Shown: positions 10,781 through 24,073 of the stretch, one piece after another | Position numbering within the stretch: the stretch's first letter is position 1 | Layout of the letters: the number at the start of each line of letters is the position of its first letter | Origin: Megalobrama amblycephala | Taxonomy: Eukaryota; Chordata; Actinopteri; Cypriniformes; Xenocyprididae | Reading direction: 5' to 3' | DNA length: 64,000 nucleotides | Assembly (NCBI RefSeq): GCF_018812025.1 | Contig: NC_063049.1 | Location: 21,237,409-21,301,408 of the forward strand | The notes under the pieces: generated by a model | Database searches by the model: none | The model's input: only the letters and a program-made list of their open reading frames with translations | What the model was told of the DNA's origin: nothing | Position numbers and translations under genes: made by a program

Positions 10781-13411
10781 ATGAATTTGCTAACTATTAA
10801 TTACAGCTGCCTATTCTCCTTCATATTTATAAAAAGCTTAATGTAGCAAACATTTGTCATGTAATTTTCTCTGAAGCATTTTTGAGAAGTAGTTGTTATT
10901 GTAGCTAGCTTAATTTTTGAGCTTTTTAAAATGACTCTTAGATTGTGTTTCTGCTCAAAATTCAGTTCAACATAATTGTTTTTGTGGAGGCCCCACAACA
11001 ACATTTTGGATATCTCCCTTAACTGATTTGAAACCTTACAGTTGCTTAGATGTGGACCTGGTGATGTGGCGTAATGAAAATAAAAATTACATTCGGAACA
11101 CTAGTTTAGCATCAAAATGCATTTTCAAGATATTACCAATCATCGCCCAACACTCAGTTTTGGTATATTATTGAGGACATCTAATAGACTTCCATTGTTT
11201 CTATTCCAACTATGAAATAGCAAAGTCTGTTTTTCTCTCGCTTAACAATACACTTCACAATGATAAAAAAAAAAAAAAAACTGCCGTCACTGCTTTAGAG
11301 GATCTTTTCTCTCTGTGTGTCATCTGTCAAAAGTTTGCATTTCAAATGACAATTTCTCTGTTGCTTCTGTTTAGGAAATATTTGGCAATCTCACTTTGCA
11401 GAGTCAAATATCTGTCTCCTTCCTTCCAGCCATTCTGTATTTACTCTACAATATTCCTTTCTTCCTCTGCTGGAAAAAACTGTCTACCCAGACTCTGATG
11501 TCCAATCCAACTATCTCAAGGTAACACTAACAAAATAAAACATCACATTATTGATGCTACAATTAAAAAAACTGATCTAGCAGCCCTTTCCGCTGTCTTT
11601 CACTCTCTTATTCACACACTCACACAAACCTTATCATTTCTCCCAGTGAGATGTGAATTTGATTATCGTCTGAATAGATAATAAGCACCAAAGATGATTT
11701 ATAACGTCATTATCGATGAAGGCATTTTTACAGCATCAATATAATCATATTTCATAAAGTCCATTCCCTCACAACAACCGAACGTCCAACTTTCACCAAC
11801 AATATTAAATGATCAAAACATCCCGAATAATTATTTTCAAAACAATCACTGTGTGGAAAGCGAGAGAGAAAGCCTTTTTACAGAAATGTAATTTGATTTT
11901 GCTGGAGGCAGATGAGTCAGAGGCTTTCGGAGTGCGGCAGGAGAAAGACTGACTGCGAACAGCCTGCAAAAGACATCTCTAATTTTCTGACAGTCATATG
12001 ACTGGCCATTTTTAACCTGCCTTCACCCCCTCCCACAACTCCTCATTTGCATATAGGGAAATAATAACCGAGACGTGAAACTACAGAACGAATATGACGG
12101 GTGGTGTTGATTTCACCTTGGCTATACGAAACTTAATTGCGGCACGAAGGGAAATGTGAGACTTATAAAGGCCCGTCTGATCTCAGCAGCAGTTTGCACG
12201 CTGTTGCCAAATACTTCAACGGCGGCAGACAGCGCATCGAGACAAGGCTAACACCAGCTTTCATCAACCCAAACATGCCACTTATGGTGTTTAAACAAGC
12301 TTAATGGAAAATAGCATAGGTCCTTCTCCACATGCCCATTTGAAGGGAGATGTTGGTGGGCACTTCGCATTGACAATCTCCCTAAAAGGGGAGGGGGGAG
12401 GGCAGTATAGGAAGAAAAAAATGACAGGTTGTTGCTTCGTTTTGTTCAACATGATGGTAAATCTATTGTTAGGTAGATAAAGCTAAACAGTTCTTCAGGG
12501 TAGAATAATAACAGCCACTCTCAGCTGGTGATAAACAAGCACGTGCTCACAAAATGAACTCAACGACACCCTTCCTCAAGAAGGTTCTGGAACTTTTTGG
12601 TCTTGGAACATGATGAAATAGAAGATCTGAAAGCATGCAGGTGTGGAATCTCTTCACGAAAATATGATACGGTCTGTGGACTTTGCCATCGCATTTTCCA
12701 ATCCAAATGAATTCAGTGTGGAGAAAGACAATGAGAGTCAGACTTCTTTCTTTTTAAAACCACAAAAAATAAAGAGGCAGAATATTAAATTATACTAGAT
12801 TAGGGAAAGTTTTTTGATTCTCAGTAAGACAATTTAAATAGAGAAAATATTTCTCATTGTCTGACTGTGTTTTGTGTCAGTCAGGCTCAAAACTGCTGTC
12901 ACATAAAAGAGATGTTTACCTACAAGATATGGAAAATGATCATTTTCCAAGTTTGACTAACCCTTTGTCAACATATGAAAGGATCCCAGAGTGATTCCAT
13001 TTCATTAGTTGTATATCCTCTCACATCTATGATGGGAGATCAGGTGAAGTATACCTCACCAAAAAGGGAATATCTGCAGCATATGCAAGTAAATATGAAC
13101 GCACTTATGCTGACATTGAAGCCAGCAGATTAAGTTTTGTATTCAGATCACCCGAATAGCTTGTGGGCAATAAAAGAGAAGTGCTCCAAACAGATGTGTA
13201 CTGGGAGAGTCTTATTTGAATGTCTAATATTGATTAAATACACACCAATGGCATGCAGTGCTTATTAGTTTAGTTTTAGAACATTCTGAGAACTTTACAC
13301 GCATCTTCAACGTATTTCTTAAGTGTTTTAATGCAGATTGTTGCTCCATTATTTGCATTTTTTTTTTTTTGCCGATCCTGAATGATGTATGACTCATGCT
13401 GGTCTGTTATT
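10781..13411. other. intergenic, no gene recognised
   Basis: No ORF resembles a known protein. A relatively GC-balanced, repeat-free part (about 11,880-12,350) stands out between AT-rich stretches, and could be functional non-coding DNA, but nothing in it is diagnostic. Confidence 0.5.
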
Positions 13412-14472
13412 TACGGAAGAGGATTAGGGCCAAGCAATAATAAAAAAATAAAACCATCTCGAGATTAAAGTTGTTAAATTTCGAGAAAAAAGTCAAGATA
13501 AAATGTTGAGAATAAACTCGTTAAATTACGAGAAAAAAGTCGTTAAATTACGAGAACACATTAGTTAAATTATGAGAAAAAACTTGTTAAATTTTGAGAA
13601 AAAAGTTGAGATAAAATGTTAAATTTGAGAATAAAGTCATTAAATTATGAGAAAAAGTCGTTAAATTAGAGAAAAAATGAGAAAAAAGTCGTTAAATTAC
13701 GAGAAAAATTACATTTGAGAAAAAGTTGAGAACAAATTAGTTAAATTATGAGAAAAATGAATAAACGTTAAATTACGAGAAAAAATTTCATTTTGAGAAA
13801 AAAGTTGAGATAAAATGTTGAGAATAAAGTCATTAAATTATGAGAAAAAAGTTAAATTCATTAAATTATGAGAAAAATGTCGTTAAATTTCGAGAAAAAA
13901 GTCAAGATAAAATGTTGAGAATAAACTCATTAAATTACGAGAAAAAACTCGTTACATTTTGAGAAAAAAGTTGAGAATAAACTCGTTAAATTATGAGAAT
14001 AAAGTCATTAAATTATGAGAAAAATGTCGTTAAATTACGAGAAAAAAGTCGAGATAAAATATTGAGAATAAACTCGTTAAATTACGAGAAAAAACTCGTT
14101 ACATTTTGAGAAAAAAGTCAAGATAAAATGTTGAGAATGAACTCATTAAATTATGAGAAAAAAGTTGTTAAATTACGAGAACAAATTCATTAAATTAGAA
14201 AAAACTCGTTAAATTTTGAGAAAAAAGTCAAGATAAAATGTTGAGAATAAAGTAATTAAATTATGAGAATAAAGTCATTAAATTACGAGAAAAAAGTCGT
14301 TAAATTATGAGAACAAATTCGACTTTTTTATTATAATTTAATGACTTTATTCTCAACATTTTATCTCGACTTTTTTCTCGAAATTTAACGAGTTTTTTCT
14401 CAAAATTTAACAGCTTTAATCTCGAGATGGTTTTATTTTTTTATTATTGCTTGGCCCTAATCCTCTTCCGTA
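13412..14472. mobile_element. inverted-repeat element filled with a degenerate tandem array, copy 1
   Basis: The ends TACGGAAGAGGATTAGGGCC and its reverse complement lie about 1.06 kb apart, and the terminal similarity extends about 65 bp through ATAAAACCATCTCGAGATTA. GTTATT sits directly outside both ends (13,406-13,411 and 14,473-14,478), a likely target duplication. The interior is an array of units built on TTAAATTACGAGAAAAAAGT and GTCGAGATAAAATGTTGAG, which flips strand near 14,310. No transposase. A second copy begins at 63,387. Confidence 0.8.
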
Positions 14473-14713
14473 GTTATTGCAACATTTTCCTGCCCCTTAA
14501 CATGACTTTGAACAAAACAAACTGTTATTAGTCACTTTACAAGTCAGTCAGTTGGCCTGTTCCTACTTACATACTGTAAGTAGAAAAGTCCCTAGCCAAC
14601 TGTAGTAGCTATAGTGGCCAGACCTTATTCCCTCTATCTAAAAAGTTTGGCTGATTAAACCATTTTAAGGTTATACGTGTTTTTAATGTATTTCCCATCA
14701 CTCTCTGAGTGTT

Positions 14714-15707
14714 CCCAGCAGGCAATTGATGTTGAAATTGACATCAAACATTGATTCAAAAACAAATATGCAGATCATTGACGTCAAAAAGCAAAACTTG
14801 ATGTCCATTTGACATCCACACACTGATGTCATATTCTCAACCAAAATAATGACACAAAAGTAATAAAATGTTGAAAAGAGTGAAACTTCTTGAGTTCGAC
14901 ACTTTTGACCACTCGGCTGTTCTCACAAACAAACACTTGCACTTCCTCTGCCGAAACCCTGACATTTAGATATTCAGTCTAACGCTCTCCAAAATTAGCT
15001 ATTTTTGCCATATGAGCTTTCAACCCTGACATGGCACTGTAATGTGGTATTACCATTATTTTGTAATTACAGCAAATGCATTGTAATTACACAGAATTAT
15101 GGTATCACTATAAATAAAAAAGGATATACTGTACAATAGTATTATTGTACAAGTAGTATTGAATTACAGTTCATTGTAGTAAATTAGCAAATCAGTATCA
15201 TTTTTGGTAAATGTAATAATCAATCCATTGCTTCCATTTCAGCATGGGTAATGTGAATAAAATTAGAAAACAGTATGAAAGAGTAATTTATTTATCTTTG
15301 TTCGTTTAACTATTGAAGTTAAAGTCCACCCACAGCAATTTACAGTTGGGCACATGCACAAACAGCTACACACGGTTCAAAAGAAGATGTTCCATATGGA
15401 TGCGTTTCGAGGCCTCATTTAAGAAAAAATGCTACATAAACTTAATCAAGCTGACGACGTACGCCAAACATACTAATCATTTATGTCAATCAATATGATG
15501 TCAAAAACATGACAATGAATTGATGTAAACTGAATGTCAAACATATTGGCCAACATTAAACCAATTTCAGTGTGGGATTAACTCATTTTCACCCAATTAC
15601 CTCTGGAAGAAATTGCCATCCAAACTGAATTTAAAATGATGTTATACAGCATTGATCAAGTCTTGACTTGTATTTGACATGAAATTGATATCAAGGTGCC
15701 TGCTGGG
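14714..15707. mobile_element. non-autonomous element with CCCAGCAGGCA ends
   Basis: CCCAGCAGGCAATTGATGTT at the left is mirrored by a similar TGCCTGCTGGG at the right (RC CCCAGCAGGCACCTTGATAT). The end regions are rich in GA(C/T)(A/G)TCAA words. No ORF for a transposase and no clear target duplication. Confidence 0.6.
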
Positions 15708-18182
15708 TTTGACATGGTAATGATATGACAATGTTGATATGTTTGGTCTTGGCAGAATAGATCGGCTATGCTGCTGCTACTGCCTATACATACACGACAC
15801 GCTGCTGTGAGCAAGTAAGACATGCTGCTGCTGTACAATATAGCATACATGAATTACCATAACAGATTCATACAGGTGGAGCTGGGGAGGGTGGAGGGTG
15901 TCTGAAAGTGCTCTGAACTGCTACAGAAAATGCTGACCAGAATTTTAAAGTTAAGCAGTGAGCTCATTGGCTACTGATACAGCAGGAACCAATCAGATGT
16001 GCCCTATAGAGAATGATGTGATTGCAAGCAGATTGAGTTAAAGACCTATCAGCCTGCGCCATATAGAGTTTTGTGACAGAACTTTGTATTTATACGGGAA
16101 AACAGTCTAACAACTGTCTTAGCTAATATAAGCTGACACCATTTTGCTAGCTTTTGTTGTCCAGCTAATACCCATTTTCAGGTGCTTCTCTAATTAGCTG
16201 ATGTCACTTTTAGGATTATGGGTAATACTATATTGTAAATAATTTCAGCTAATTTTTAAAAATTTAAGTTGAAATTAAACTGATTTATTTATTTTACATA
16301 AGCATATACAGAATAAAATGAAATTATATGTACATTCAGCCATCACTATCACAAAATAAAGCCCAACATAAAGCATAGCTTGCATTGATTTTGCATCAAT
16401 GACTGTCTGACTGCTCTCTATCCCACTTTGATGTGGTTTACCAATTATGTAACTTACTAAATAAATTTAAAATGGACATTAAATACTGATTTGATTTGAA
16501 ACATTTATGTGAGATGAAAGAGACTGTGGAGTAATATGAGAGACATGACAGTTATACAGTTTTGGTGATAGACCTCGTCATTTTCACATACAAACAGAGC
16601 ATCTGTCCCCTTTGCAGGTCTCTTGTCATTGACGGCTCAGACCGTCTCCAGCCATCTGCCACTGGGAAGATGTTTGAATCTGATTCAAACGCTCCTGACA
16701 GCTCTCTACAATCCCGGTCTGTCTATAGTAAAACATTCATTCCCATCAGCAGCTTTTGTGACTCGTGAGAGCTTTACTCTGGAACTTTACTTTTGGCAAG
16801 AAGACCATGCAAAGATTGTACCTATTATGAAAAAGATGAAAGCTCTTATGACAGCAAAAAACAGCTTTAAAAATCTTTAACATTACATGCTGGGCCAGGA
16901 ACAAGAACAAATTAACAGAATCTGCGATTATGGCAAAATCATCAGAATATAAGCTAAATTAAATATAGAGTCAGATATATATATACAACACAGACCAGAA
17001 AGAAAGCTACACTTCCCAACACATCCACTTTTAATGAAAAATTGCTTTCAATGTCCAGAGCTACAAAGAATATTAGATCATTTATAGATAATTTATTCTG
17101 TCCTCTACTGTTTTATTGAACGATTCCATTTTTAATGTATTTCATTGATCTTAGCAGGGTTGTTTAAACAGAACCTAACGTGAGCTGTAATGAGAGTATT
17201 GGCTCAGGACATCTTGGATTTCTTGAAAGGCCGTCACAAGAAACGGCAGAGAGAAACAATCCCACCCAGTAACACTAGCGCTCGGAGTCCAATTCAAGGC
17301 CTTCTCAACCAAACAAACCCAAACATCACGTATTATCAGATAAACCACAACACTGAGTCAGCAAAGACTTCAGCCCTGATCACTGACATTCTGTGCCCCT
17401 TGCTCTTCCTTGATGGATGGTGACTTGCATTTCTCAAACGTGGCATTACTGTTAATGAGGAAAGATAGCAAGCATCCACATGACAGCACATTCCTGAACG
17501 AGCCACATAACTGACACTTCATGATATTATTTGGTTTTGGGGCTGTCAGGATCCAGAACAAAATAATTACGCACATGGATCATTAGTCAAGTCAACATCA
17601 AACAGGAAACAAACAAATGTGCCCTTGTATCTGCAGGGATCTGGGTTTAGACGGAGACCACTGCTGCTCTGTGATGCACAGCAAGCTGCTCTAAAATGAG
17701 AGTTTTGAATGTATGCATAGCTGAATATCTCATTCATGTGGTGTGATGCTGTTTCTCTACTTCTGTGTTCAGTATTTGCTATGTTTATGCTTGAAGTGAA
17801 AGACAAGATCACAGTGATATATTTAATGAGTCATGGAGGCACGCTATTTTTGAATCTCTGTCCATGTATGGAGGTTATGCGTTGGATTGGATTGTGTGTG
17901 GTCTAGTCAGAAGGGCTGTCTATAAACTGACAGTGTTTTGGAGACGGGACGCTCACCTCTCCTCTGTCTCCCCTCAACACAGCTGCACAGCGAGGTCAGG
18001 CGCTGAATTAAGACTGCAAACAGATTTCAATGGATTGTCTGAGATGAGATGAGCTGAACTTAAATGGGACTGGAATGGACTTGATGTGAAATTTACCCCA
18101 CCAGTGTTTGAGTTTTTCCTGCAGGATCGATGTGTAGTGAAACTCAGTAGAGCTGGAGTAAAGAGAAATGTGTGTGTGGATA
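15708..18182. other. intergenic, no gene recognised
   Basis: It holds no repeat with clear ends and no ORF with recognisable motifs. A plus-strand frame near 17,190-17,423 is lysine/arginine rich at the start, but lacks any supporting feature. Confidence 0.5.
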
Positions 18183-18530
18183 AATATGATATGATACGAT
18201 ATGATAAAGATGATAGATGAACTGACGGATGAATAGATGAGTAGATATTAGACAGATATATAAACAGACAGGGTAATAGACAGACAGATAAATAAATAAA
18301 TGGATTGATGATAGACAGAGAGACAGACTGATAGAGACAGATAGATAGAAATAGGGACGGACAGACTGATAGAGAGATAGACAAAAAGATAGAGATAGGG
18401 ACAGACAGATAGATAGACAAAAGGGCAGACAGACTGATAGACAGAGAGACAGACAGAGATAGACAGATAGATCGAGATAGGGGCAGACTGATAGACAAAG
18501 GTACAGATAGACTGATAGACTTCCTCACCA
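18183..18530. repeat. GATA/GACA satellite, first block
   Basis: Interspersed GATA and GACA words in imperfect array (plus strand AGATAGATAGA, GACAGACAG). On the minus strand this makes long artificial frames of Leu/Ser/Tyr/Cys, which are not proteins. Confidence 0.9.
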
Positions 18531-18897
18531 GTTGCCCCAACTATGAGGATATTTTATCCAAAATTTGAAATACTTTGCCCTAACTTCACAAAAGTAAACA
18601 ATAAAACACAACTTCAACATTTATTAGGTGAAAAAAGAGATTGTATCCTACTAGCAGCAAGATACATTGATACCTGTCACAAAAAGAGGGAGGAGTCGAC
18701 TAATCAGTAATGCGCTCTCACTCACACACACACACACACACACACAGAATTCTAAATTGTTCATAGAATTCTAAACGTTGATTGATTAATCGTTCTGCTT
18801 TTTTTCTATATGTACATGTGATTCACTGTATGTTGATGATAGAAATGCTTTGGCAATACTTTGTAACAATTGTCATGCCAATAAAGCACTTTGAATT
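18531..18897. mobile_element. insert in the satellite with a retroelement-like 3' tail
   Basis: A non-satellite island breaks the GATA array. Its right end, TTGTCATGCCAATAAAGCAC then TTTGAATTGAAATTGAATTGA, looks like the tail of a fish non-LTR element ending in short TTGAA repeats. A CA microsatellite lies at 18,722-18,747. No reverse transcriptase is present, so only the 3' end would remain. Confidence 0.5.
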
Positions 18898-19203
18898 GAA
18901 ATTGAATTGATAGAGATAGGGACAGACAGATGGACAAAATGACAGTTAGACAGATAGATCGAGACAGGGCAGACAGACAGACAAAGGGACAGATAGACAG
19001 AGAGATAGAGACAGACAGAAAAATGGACAGAATGATAGACAGAGACAGATAGATAGAGATAGGGACAGACAGACAGACTGATAGACAGAGAGATAGAGAC
19101 AGATAGACAAATGGACAGCCAGACTGATAGAGATAGAGACAGATAGAAATAGGGACAGACGGACTGATAGACAGAGAGACAGAGACAGACAGGTTGAGAA
19201 CTG

Positions 19204-19268
<65 letters not shown>

Positions 19269-19319
19269 GGACAGACAGACTGATAGACAGAGAGACAGAG
19301 ACAGACAGGTTGAGAACTG

Positions 19320-19396
<77 letters not shown>

Positions 19397-19732
19397 GGAC
19401 AGACAGACAGAGAGCTAGAGACAGAAAAATGGACAGATATACTGATAGGCAGAGAGATAGAGACAGATAGACAAATGGACAGAATGATAGACAGAGACAG
19501 ATAGATAGAGATGGGACAGACATACTGATAGACAGAGATAGAGACAGATAGAAAAATGGACAGAATGATAGACAGAGACAGATAGATAGAGATAGGGACA
19601 GACAGACTGATAGACAGAGAGATAGAGACAGATAGACAAATGGACAGCCAGACTGATAGAGATAGAGACAGATAGAAATAGGGACAGACGGACTGATAGA
19701 CAGAGAGACAGAGACAGACAGGTTGAGAACTG

Positions 19733-19781
<49 letters not shown>

Positions 19782-20206
19782 GGACAGACAGACAGAGAGC
19801 TAGAGACAGAAAAATGGACAGACATACTGATAGGCAGAGAGATAGAGACAGATAGACAAATGGACAGAATGATAGACAGAGACAGATAGATAGAGATGGG
19901 ACAGACATACTGATAGACAGAGATAGAGACAGATAGAAAAATGGACAGAATGATAGACAGAGACAGATAGAGACAGATAGAAAAATGGACAGAATGATAG
20001 ACAGAGACAGATAGATAGAGATAGGGACAGACAGACAGACTGATAGACAGAGAGATAGAGACAGACAGACAGACTGACAGACAGAGAGATAGAGACAGAT
20101 AGACAAATGGACAGCTAGACTGATAGAGATAGAGACAGATAGAAATAGGGACAGACAGACTGATAGAGAGACAGAGACAGACAGGTTGAGAACTGGATAG
20201 ATAGAC

Positions 20207-20296
<90 letters not shown>

Positions 20297-20636
20297 GGAA
20301 AGACAGACAGAGAGCTAGAGATAGAAAAATGAACAGACATACTGATAGGCAGAGACTGATAGATAGAGAATAGAATAGAATAGAATAGAATCCTTGAATT
20401 GAATAGATACAGACAGATAGGTAGACAAAGGGACAGACAGACTGATAGACAGAGAGATAGATAGACAAAGGGACAGACAGACTGATAGACAGAGAGAAAG
20501 ATAGACAAAGGGAGAGACAGACAGTTGATGGATAGATGGACGGATGGACAGACAGACAAATTGATAGGCTGTCAGACAAACAGATAAACAGACAGACAAA
20601 TAAATGGATTGATGATAGACAGACAGATCACACCAG
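18898..20636. repeat. GATA/GACA (Bkm-like) satellite with higher-order repeats
   Basis: The array mixes pure GATA runs (19,203-19,267, 19,319-19,397, 19,732-19,781, 20,196-20,297) with diverged GACA/GATA blocks. A marker, CAGGTTGAGAACTGG, recurs at 19,190, 19,306, 19,719 and 20,182, showing duplicated larger units of about 116, 413 and 463 bp. Long minus-strand ORFs of mostly Leu, Ser, Tyr and Cys arise only from the repeat. Confidence 0.95.
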
Positions 20637-20639
20637 TCA

Positions 20640-22256
20640 CAAGTATCGTTAATCATACTTTATTAAATAATAATAATAACAATAAAAAAGAACTTTTTTT
20701 CTGTACAAAGTCTACAAACAACAATTTTTGAATGTTCTGACCAGTGCCGGGATCTCCATGTCTTTTGGTGTTGGCCTCCTGTCCCAGACAGACGAGGTAA
20801 TACTATCACAGCTCTGCAGCAAAGCCAAAACAGGCCAGAGCTCCAAGGCACTTGGAAAAGAGTCAACAGAGTCCAATGAAAACCAAGCTGAATACACACA
20901 ATCTCTCCCTCTTCATCGCTCTCTCCCCCAACAACTGAACAATCCATGTCTCCGGCTGCTTTCCGCACTCCCTAATAAGACAGGCCCCTCACCCCCCCGC
21001 TTACCCACAAGTCAACAGAACTCCCAGCGTGGCTCTGGGGAGCGAGAGGCCAGTCGAGGTACAATAAAGAAATTTACACACTCTTCCCCCATGCGCATAC
21101 TCGCTCTATCGCTTTCTTCACCTAGAGGTGAAACGTACTGTGAAATTCTCACCCTTCTCCCAGGCTTACACCAAACCTGGTCTTGTTAGCCTTCATTTTC
21201 AGCAGCCCAAAATAAACCATGGAGTAAACAGACAGGTGAAATGAAAGAAAGCAAGCATAAGGCCTGACTCCTCCGAGGCCCCAGTGGCTTTAAACCGAAG
21301 GACTGGTGTTTCAAAATGGCTCTCCTCCAAAACAGTTTGCTTAAGGCTCGATTGTTTGTACATGAAAGTGGCTTGGGGATTTTCCAGCTCCTTCACCAAA
21401 GTCGCTCTGCCAGCTTGAGTCTTTGTTCCTTCAAGAATAGGGTAAAGAGAGAAGGAGAGAAGAGAAGAAGCTCTCACTCTCTTTCCACTCTCTTAACACT
21501 CTTTAGCTCAGTGGCTCTGAATCCTTAGCAATCCATAGGTTGCGATAAATAAGTTTGAAATTGTCAGCACAGGGTCTTTAACGCTATGCTTAGAAATCAA
21601 ACAGTCAAAAGCAAAAAAAAAAAAGGAGAAAAAAAAGACACAAAAGACAATCCTAATACTTCAATCTAAAAGGATTTTTTCTGAATGTAATACAGCGTGT
21701 TTTCTTTCCTCACTGTCTAATGGCCACAACAAAAACATTATGCTACAGATTGAACTTATGTATAAAACATTCATAAGAGGCGTTGACACTTCAAAACAGT
21801 TGTAGAAAGTGGCAAAAGACGGGATGGGATGGGAACTTAAGCAAGTCAGCAAAAAGACACGAGTCTAAACTAAAGCAAATGTCCACAATATTCTAGGCCA
21901 CAGCGTTCACACAATAGAGACCGAGATTTCACAAGCGATCTGTCTTCTAGTCCTAGTGCCTCTCTCTCTCTCTTCTAACTTCCATTAAGCATTATTAGAT
22001 TGTATTTTTCTTTACAAATCTATAGCAATATACATTTCTTTAAAGTTCTTTTTCATTTTTGAAGGGGGGGGAAAGTCATTAGGTTGATATGTGTTGATCA
22101 CTCCCGCTGAGCTGTCCACAGGAAGCCTCTACGCTCCCAGTGATCCTTCCACAAAGAGATCAGCCCTATATTAGCGGCACGAGGTCCATTCACAGTTTTG
22201 GATCAGGCCGGCACCAGTTCACGAGCTGACAGAGCGCCTCTCTGGATCGGCTCCCT
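20640..22256 (-). other. nrp2: probable 3'UTR of the nrp2 'a' transcript
   Basis: About 1.6 kb of non-repetitive sequence without a convincing ORF follows the 'a' stop codon in transcript direction. It ends near an AATAAA signal at 20,659-20,664 and stops just before the GATA/GACA satellite. The change from unique to satellite sequence supports this as the transcript end, but no transcript data are available, so the exact cleavage point is an inference. Confidence 0.55.
20659..20664 (-). terminator. candidate poly(A) signal AATAAA, nrp2 'a' transcript
   Basis: TTTATT on the plus strand reads AATAAA on the minus strand, about 1.6 kb after the 'a' stop codon and close to the satellite boundary. 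Hexamers of this type are common in AT-rich DNA, so position is the main support. Confidence 0.45.
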
Positions 22257-22561
22257 TCAGGCCTCGGAGCAGCAGCGCTGCTGGTTGATCTTCACCTTGT
22301 GCTTGATGCCGTCGTACAGCTCGAAGTTGTAGTTCTCCAGTGTGGTGGTGCTGCGGGAGGACAGGCCGTTGTAGGAGCAGGTGCAGTAGAGCAGGAGACC
22401 GGCGCACACCGCCCCCAACAGAACACCCAGGGAACTCATGACGATGATGGTGACCAGGATGGGATCAAGGGTGTACAGCCAGGCATTGTCTTTCTCGGAG
22501 AACCGTGTCACCGGAGGTTCTCGTGAGGGGTTGGGCGTGGTCCAGTCAGGGAATGGGAACG
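22257..22561 (-). CDS. nrp2: nrp2 terminal exon, 'a' form (CSEA tail)
   Basis: This exon encodes about 100 residues plus stop. The juxtamembrane part FPFPDWTTPNPSREPPVTRF and SEKDNAWLYTLDP is followed by the membrane segment (ILVTIIVMSSLGVLLGAVCA, GLLLYC). The short tail is TCSYNGLSSRSTTTLENYNF, ELYDGIKHKVKINQQRCCSEA. The terminal SEA is the PDZ ligand that binds GIPC/synectin in neuropilins, and the small-residue GVLLGAVCAGLL pattern is the membrane dimerisation motif. The acceptor is TTTCCAG, phase 1. The acidic DEYEVDW-type segment of mammals is reduced to PDW here. Stop is TGA at 22,257-22,259. Confidence 0.95.
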
Positions 22562-22721
22562 CTGGAAATGGGAATAGAATGTTTATCAGTCGTTGAATTT
22601 TGCAAGTAACAATGTGACCTAAATAGCTTTTGGATAAAAAACAGTAAGAGCTGAAATAAATGCAACTGACTTCACATGCCATTGACTGCAAAACATGAGT
22701 TTTGGCTTGTATTCCAGTTAA

Positions 22722-23275
22722 CATATAGACTGGGTAAACCCAGCCTGATCTGCCGGCGATTTGATTTCGCCCGGCAACTCAGTCTGGAAACCCGTACATT
22801 CATTTCTACTGCTTCTGGGAACAGTCTGTGATTGGGAACCGCTATTGGCGGGTATAACACGATGACGATAGAGAAGCGACGGCAAGCATGACCGTCAATC
22901 CAATTCCTTTTAACCTCTCGACGATGTTTAGTTTAGCAAACAAATCGCTCGAGTGGGTGTAAATACCACTCACTTTCGTGTTTTTTTTTTTTTTTTTGCA
23001 CAACCTGCAAAAATCGCTTGATGCCATTGCTGCTTCTGCAAACCGCTGATCAATGCTACAAACCAATACAAACTAAACCTGTCTGGAGTTTTCGCGTCGC
23101 TCTGCAAAGTACGTCACCCGGATCGTTGATCTGATTGGTTGAAGGACTATCCAATTGCGTGAATAATGCTCGTTGATCACGCCTCTTGTGCAGTAGAAAA
23201 TACATAGCAGACTCCCCAGACCAATGTTCAATTTTAAATTGAGCTTGGTCTGGTGATAGCCAGACAAGTTAAAAT
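22722..23275. repeat. possible transposon-derived block in the last nrp2 intron
   Basis: It is GC-richer than its surroundings and is bounded by GACTGGGTAAACCCAG at the left and CTGGTGATAGCCAGAC at the right, which read as partial inverted ends. A T17 tract lies at 22,981-22,997. No ORF or target duplication; the call is tentative. Confidence 0.35.
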
Positions 23276-23336
23276 ATCTATACATACTTAAAATGAGTTA
23301 AATTTACTGGAGTAGTGAAATTGTATTGAATAAGAC

Positions 23337-23790
23337 TTGTTTTCTACTATTCAAAAGTTTGGGGTTGGTAAGATTTTTTAATGTTTATCTCTTATGTCCA
23401 CCAAGGCTGGATTTATTTAATCAAAAACAGTAACATTGTGAGATATTATTACAATTTGAAATAACCGTTTTCCATTTTAATATATTTTAAAATGTAATTT
23501 ATTACTATGATGACAAAGCTGAATTTTCAGCATCATTACTCCAATTTTCAGTGTCACATGACCCTTCAGAAATCATTCTAATATGCTGATTTGCTGCTCA
23601 AAAAACCTTACTATCAATGTGTTATCAAACAGTTGTGCTGCTTAATATTTTTAGCGAATCTGTGATACAGTTTTTTAATCTGGATTCTTCAAAATAACAG
23701 AATTTTCTTTTTTGATCAATTTAATGCATCCTTGTAGAATAAAACTTAATTATATTAAAATATTATATTAAACCAAAACCAAAAAAGTTT
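23337..23790. repeat. dispersed repeat family ('CAAAAGTTTGGGG'), copy 1
   Basis: The block begins TATTCAAAAGTTTGGGGTTG and includes AAGCTGAATTTTCAGCATCA and GTGTCACATGACCCTTCAGA. I recognise these words as a very common cyprinid interspersed repeat. Related copies lie at 39,031-39,300 and, in reverse and split, at 42,540-42,803 plus 43,311-43,470. Confidence 0.7.
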
Positions 23791-24073
23791 TTTTTTTGTT
23801 TATTCCACTGGCATATAGTTCATATAGCTCACTAAATTTTGTTAGATTAATGCCAAAAACAAGAAATAAATATATATCTGCCAATGTGCAGGCAAAATAA
23901 ACTTCATTTGAGATATATTCCCTGAAATCAAGTCTTAATATGTGAGCTTACGATGTATTGGCCAGGCATTCACATCCACATTTGTGTACTTTCTGTTGCT
24001 GGTCTAAGACTCCATTTGTGTTTATTATTAAAATACACCAGTCTAAGGCTTGAAGGTTGATGAATAGATTTAC

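Noticed and set aside
17974..20656. Long minus-strand frames (up to 537 codons) rich in Leu, Ser, Tyr, Cys and Ile
   Set aside because: They are produced by the GATA/GACA satellite, which lacks stop codons in some frames. Composition is purely repetitive and there is no splice or start context.
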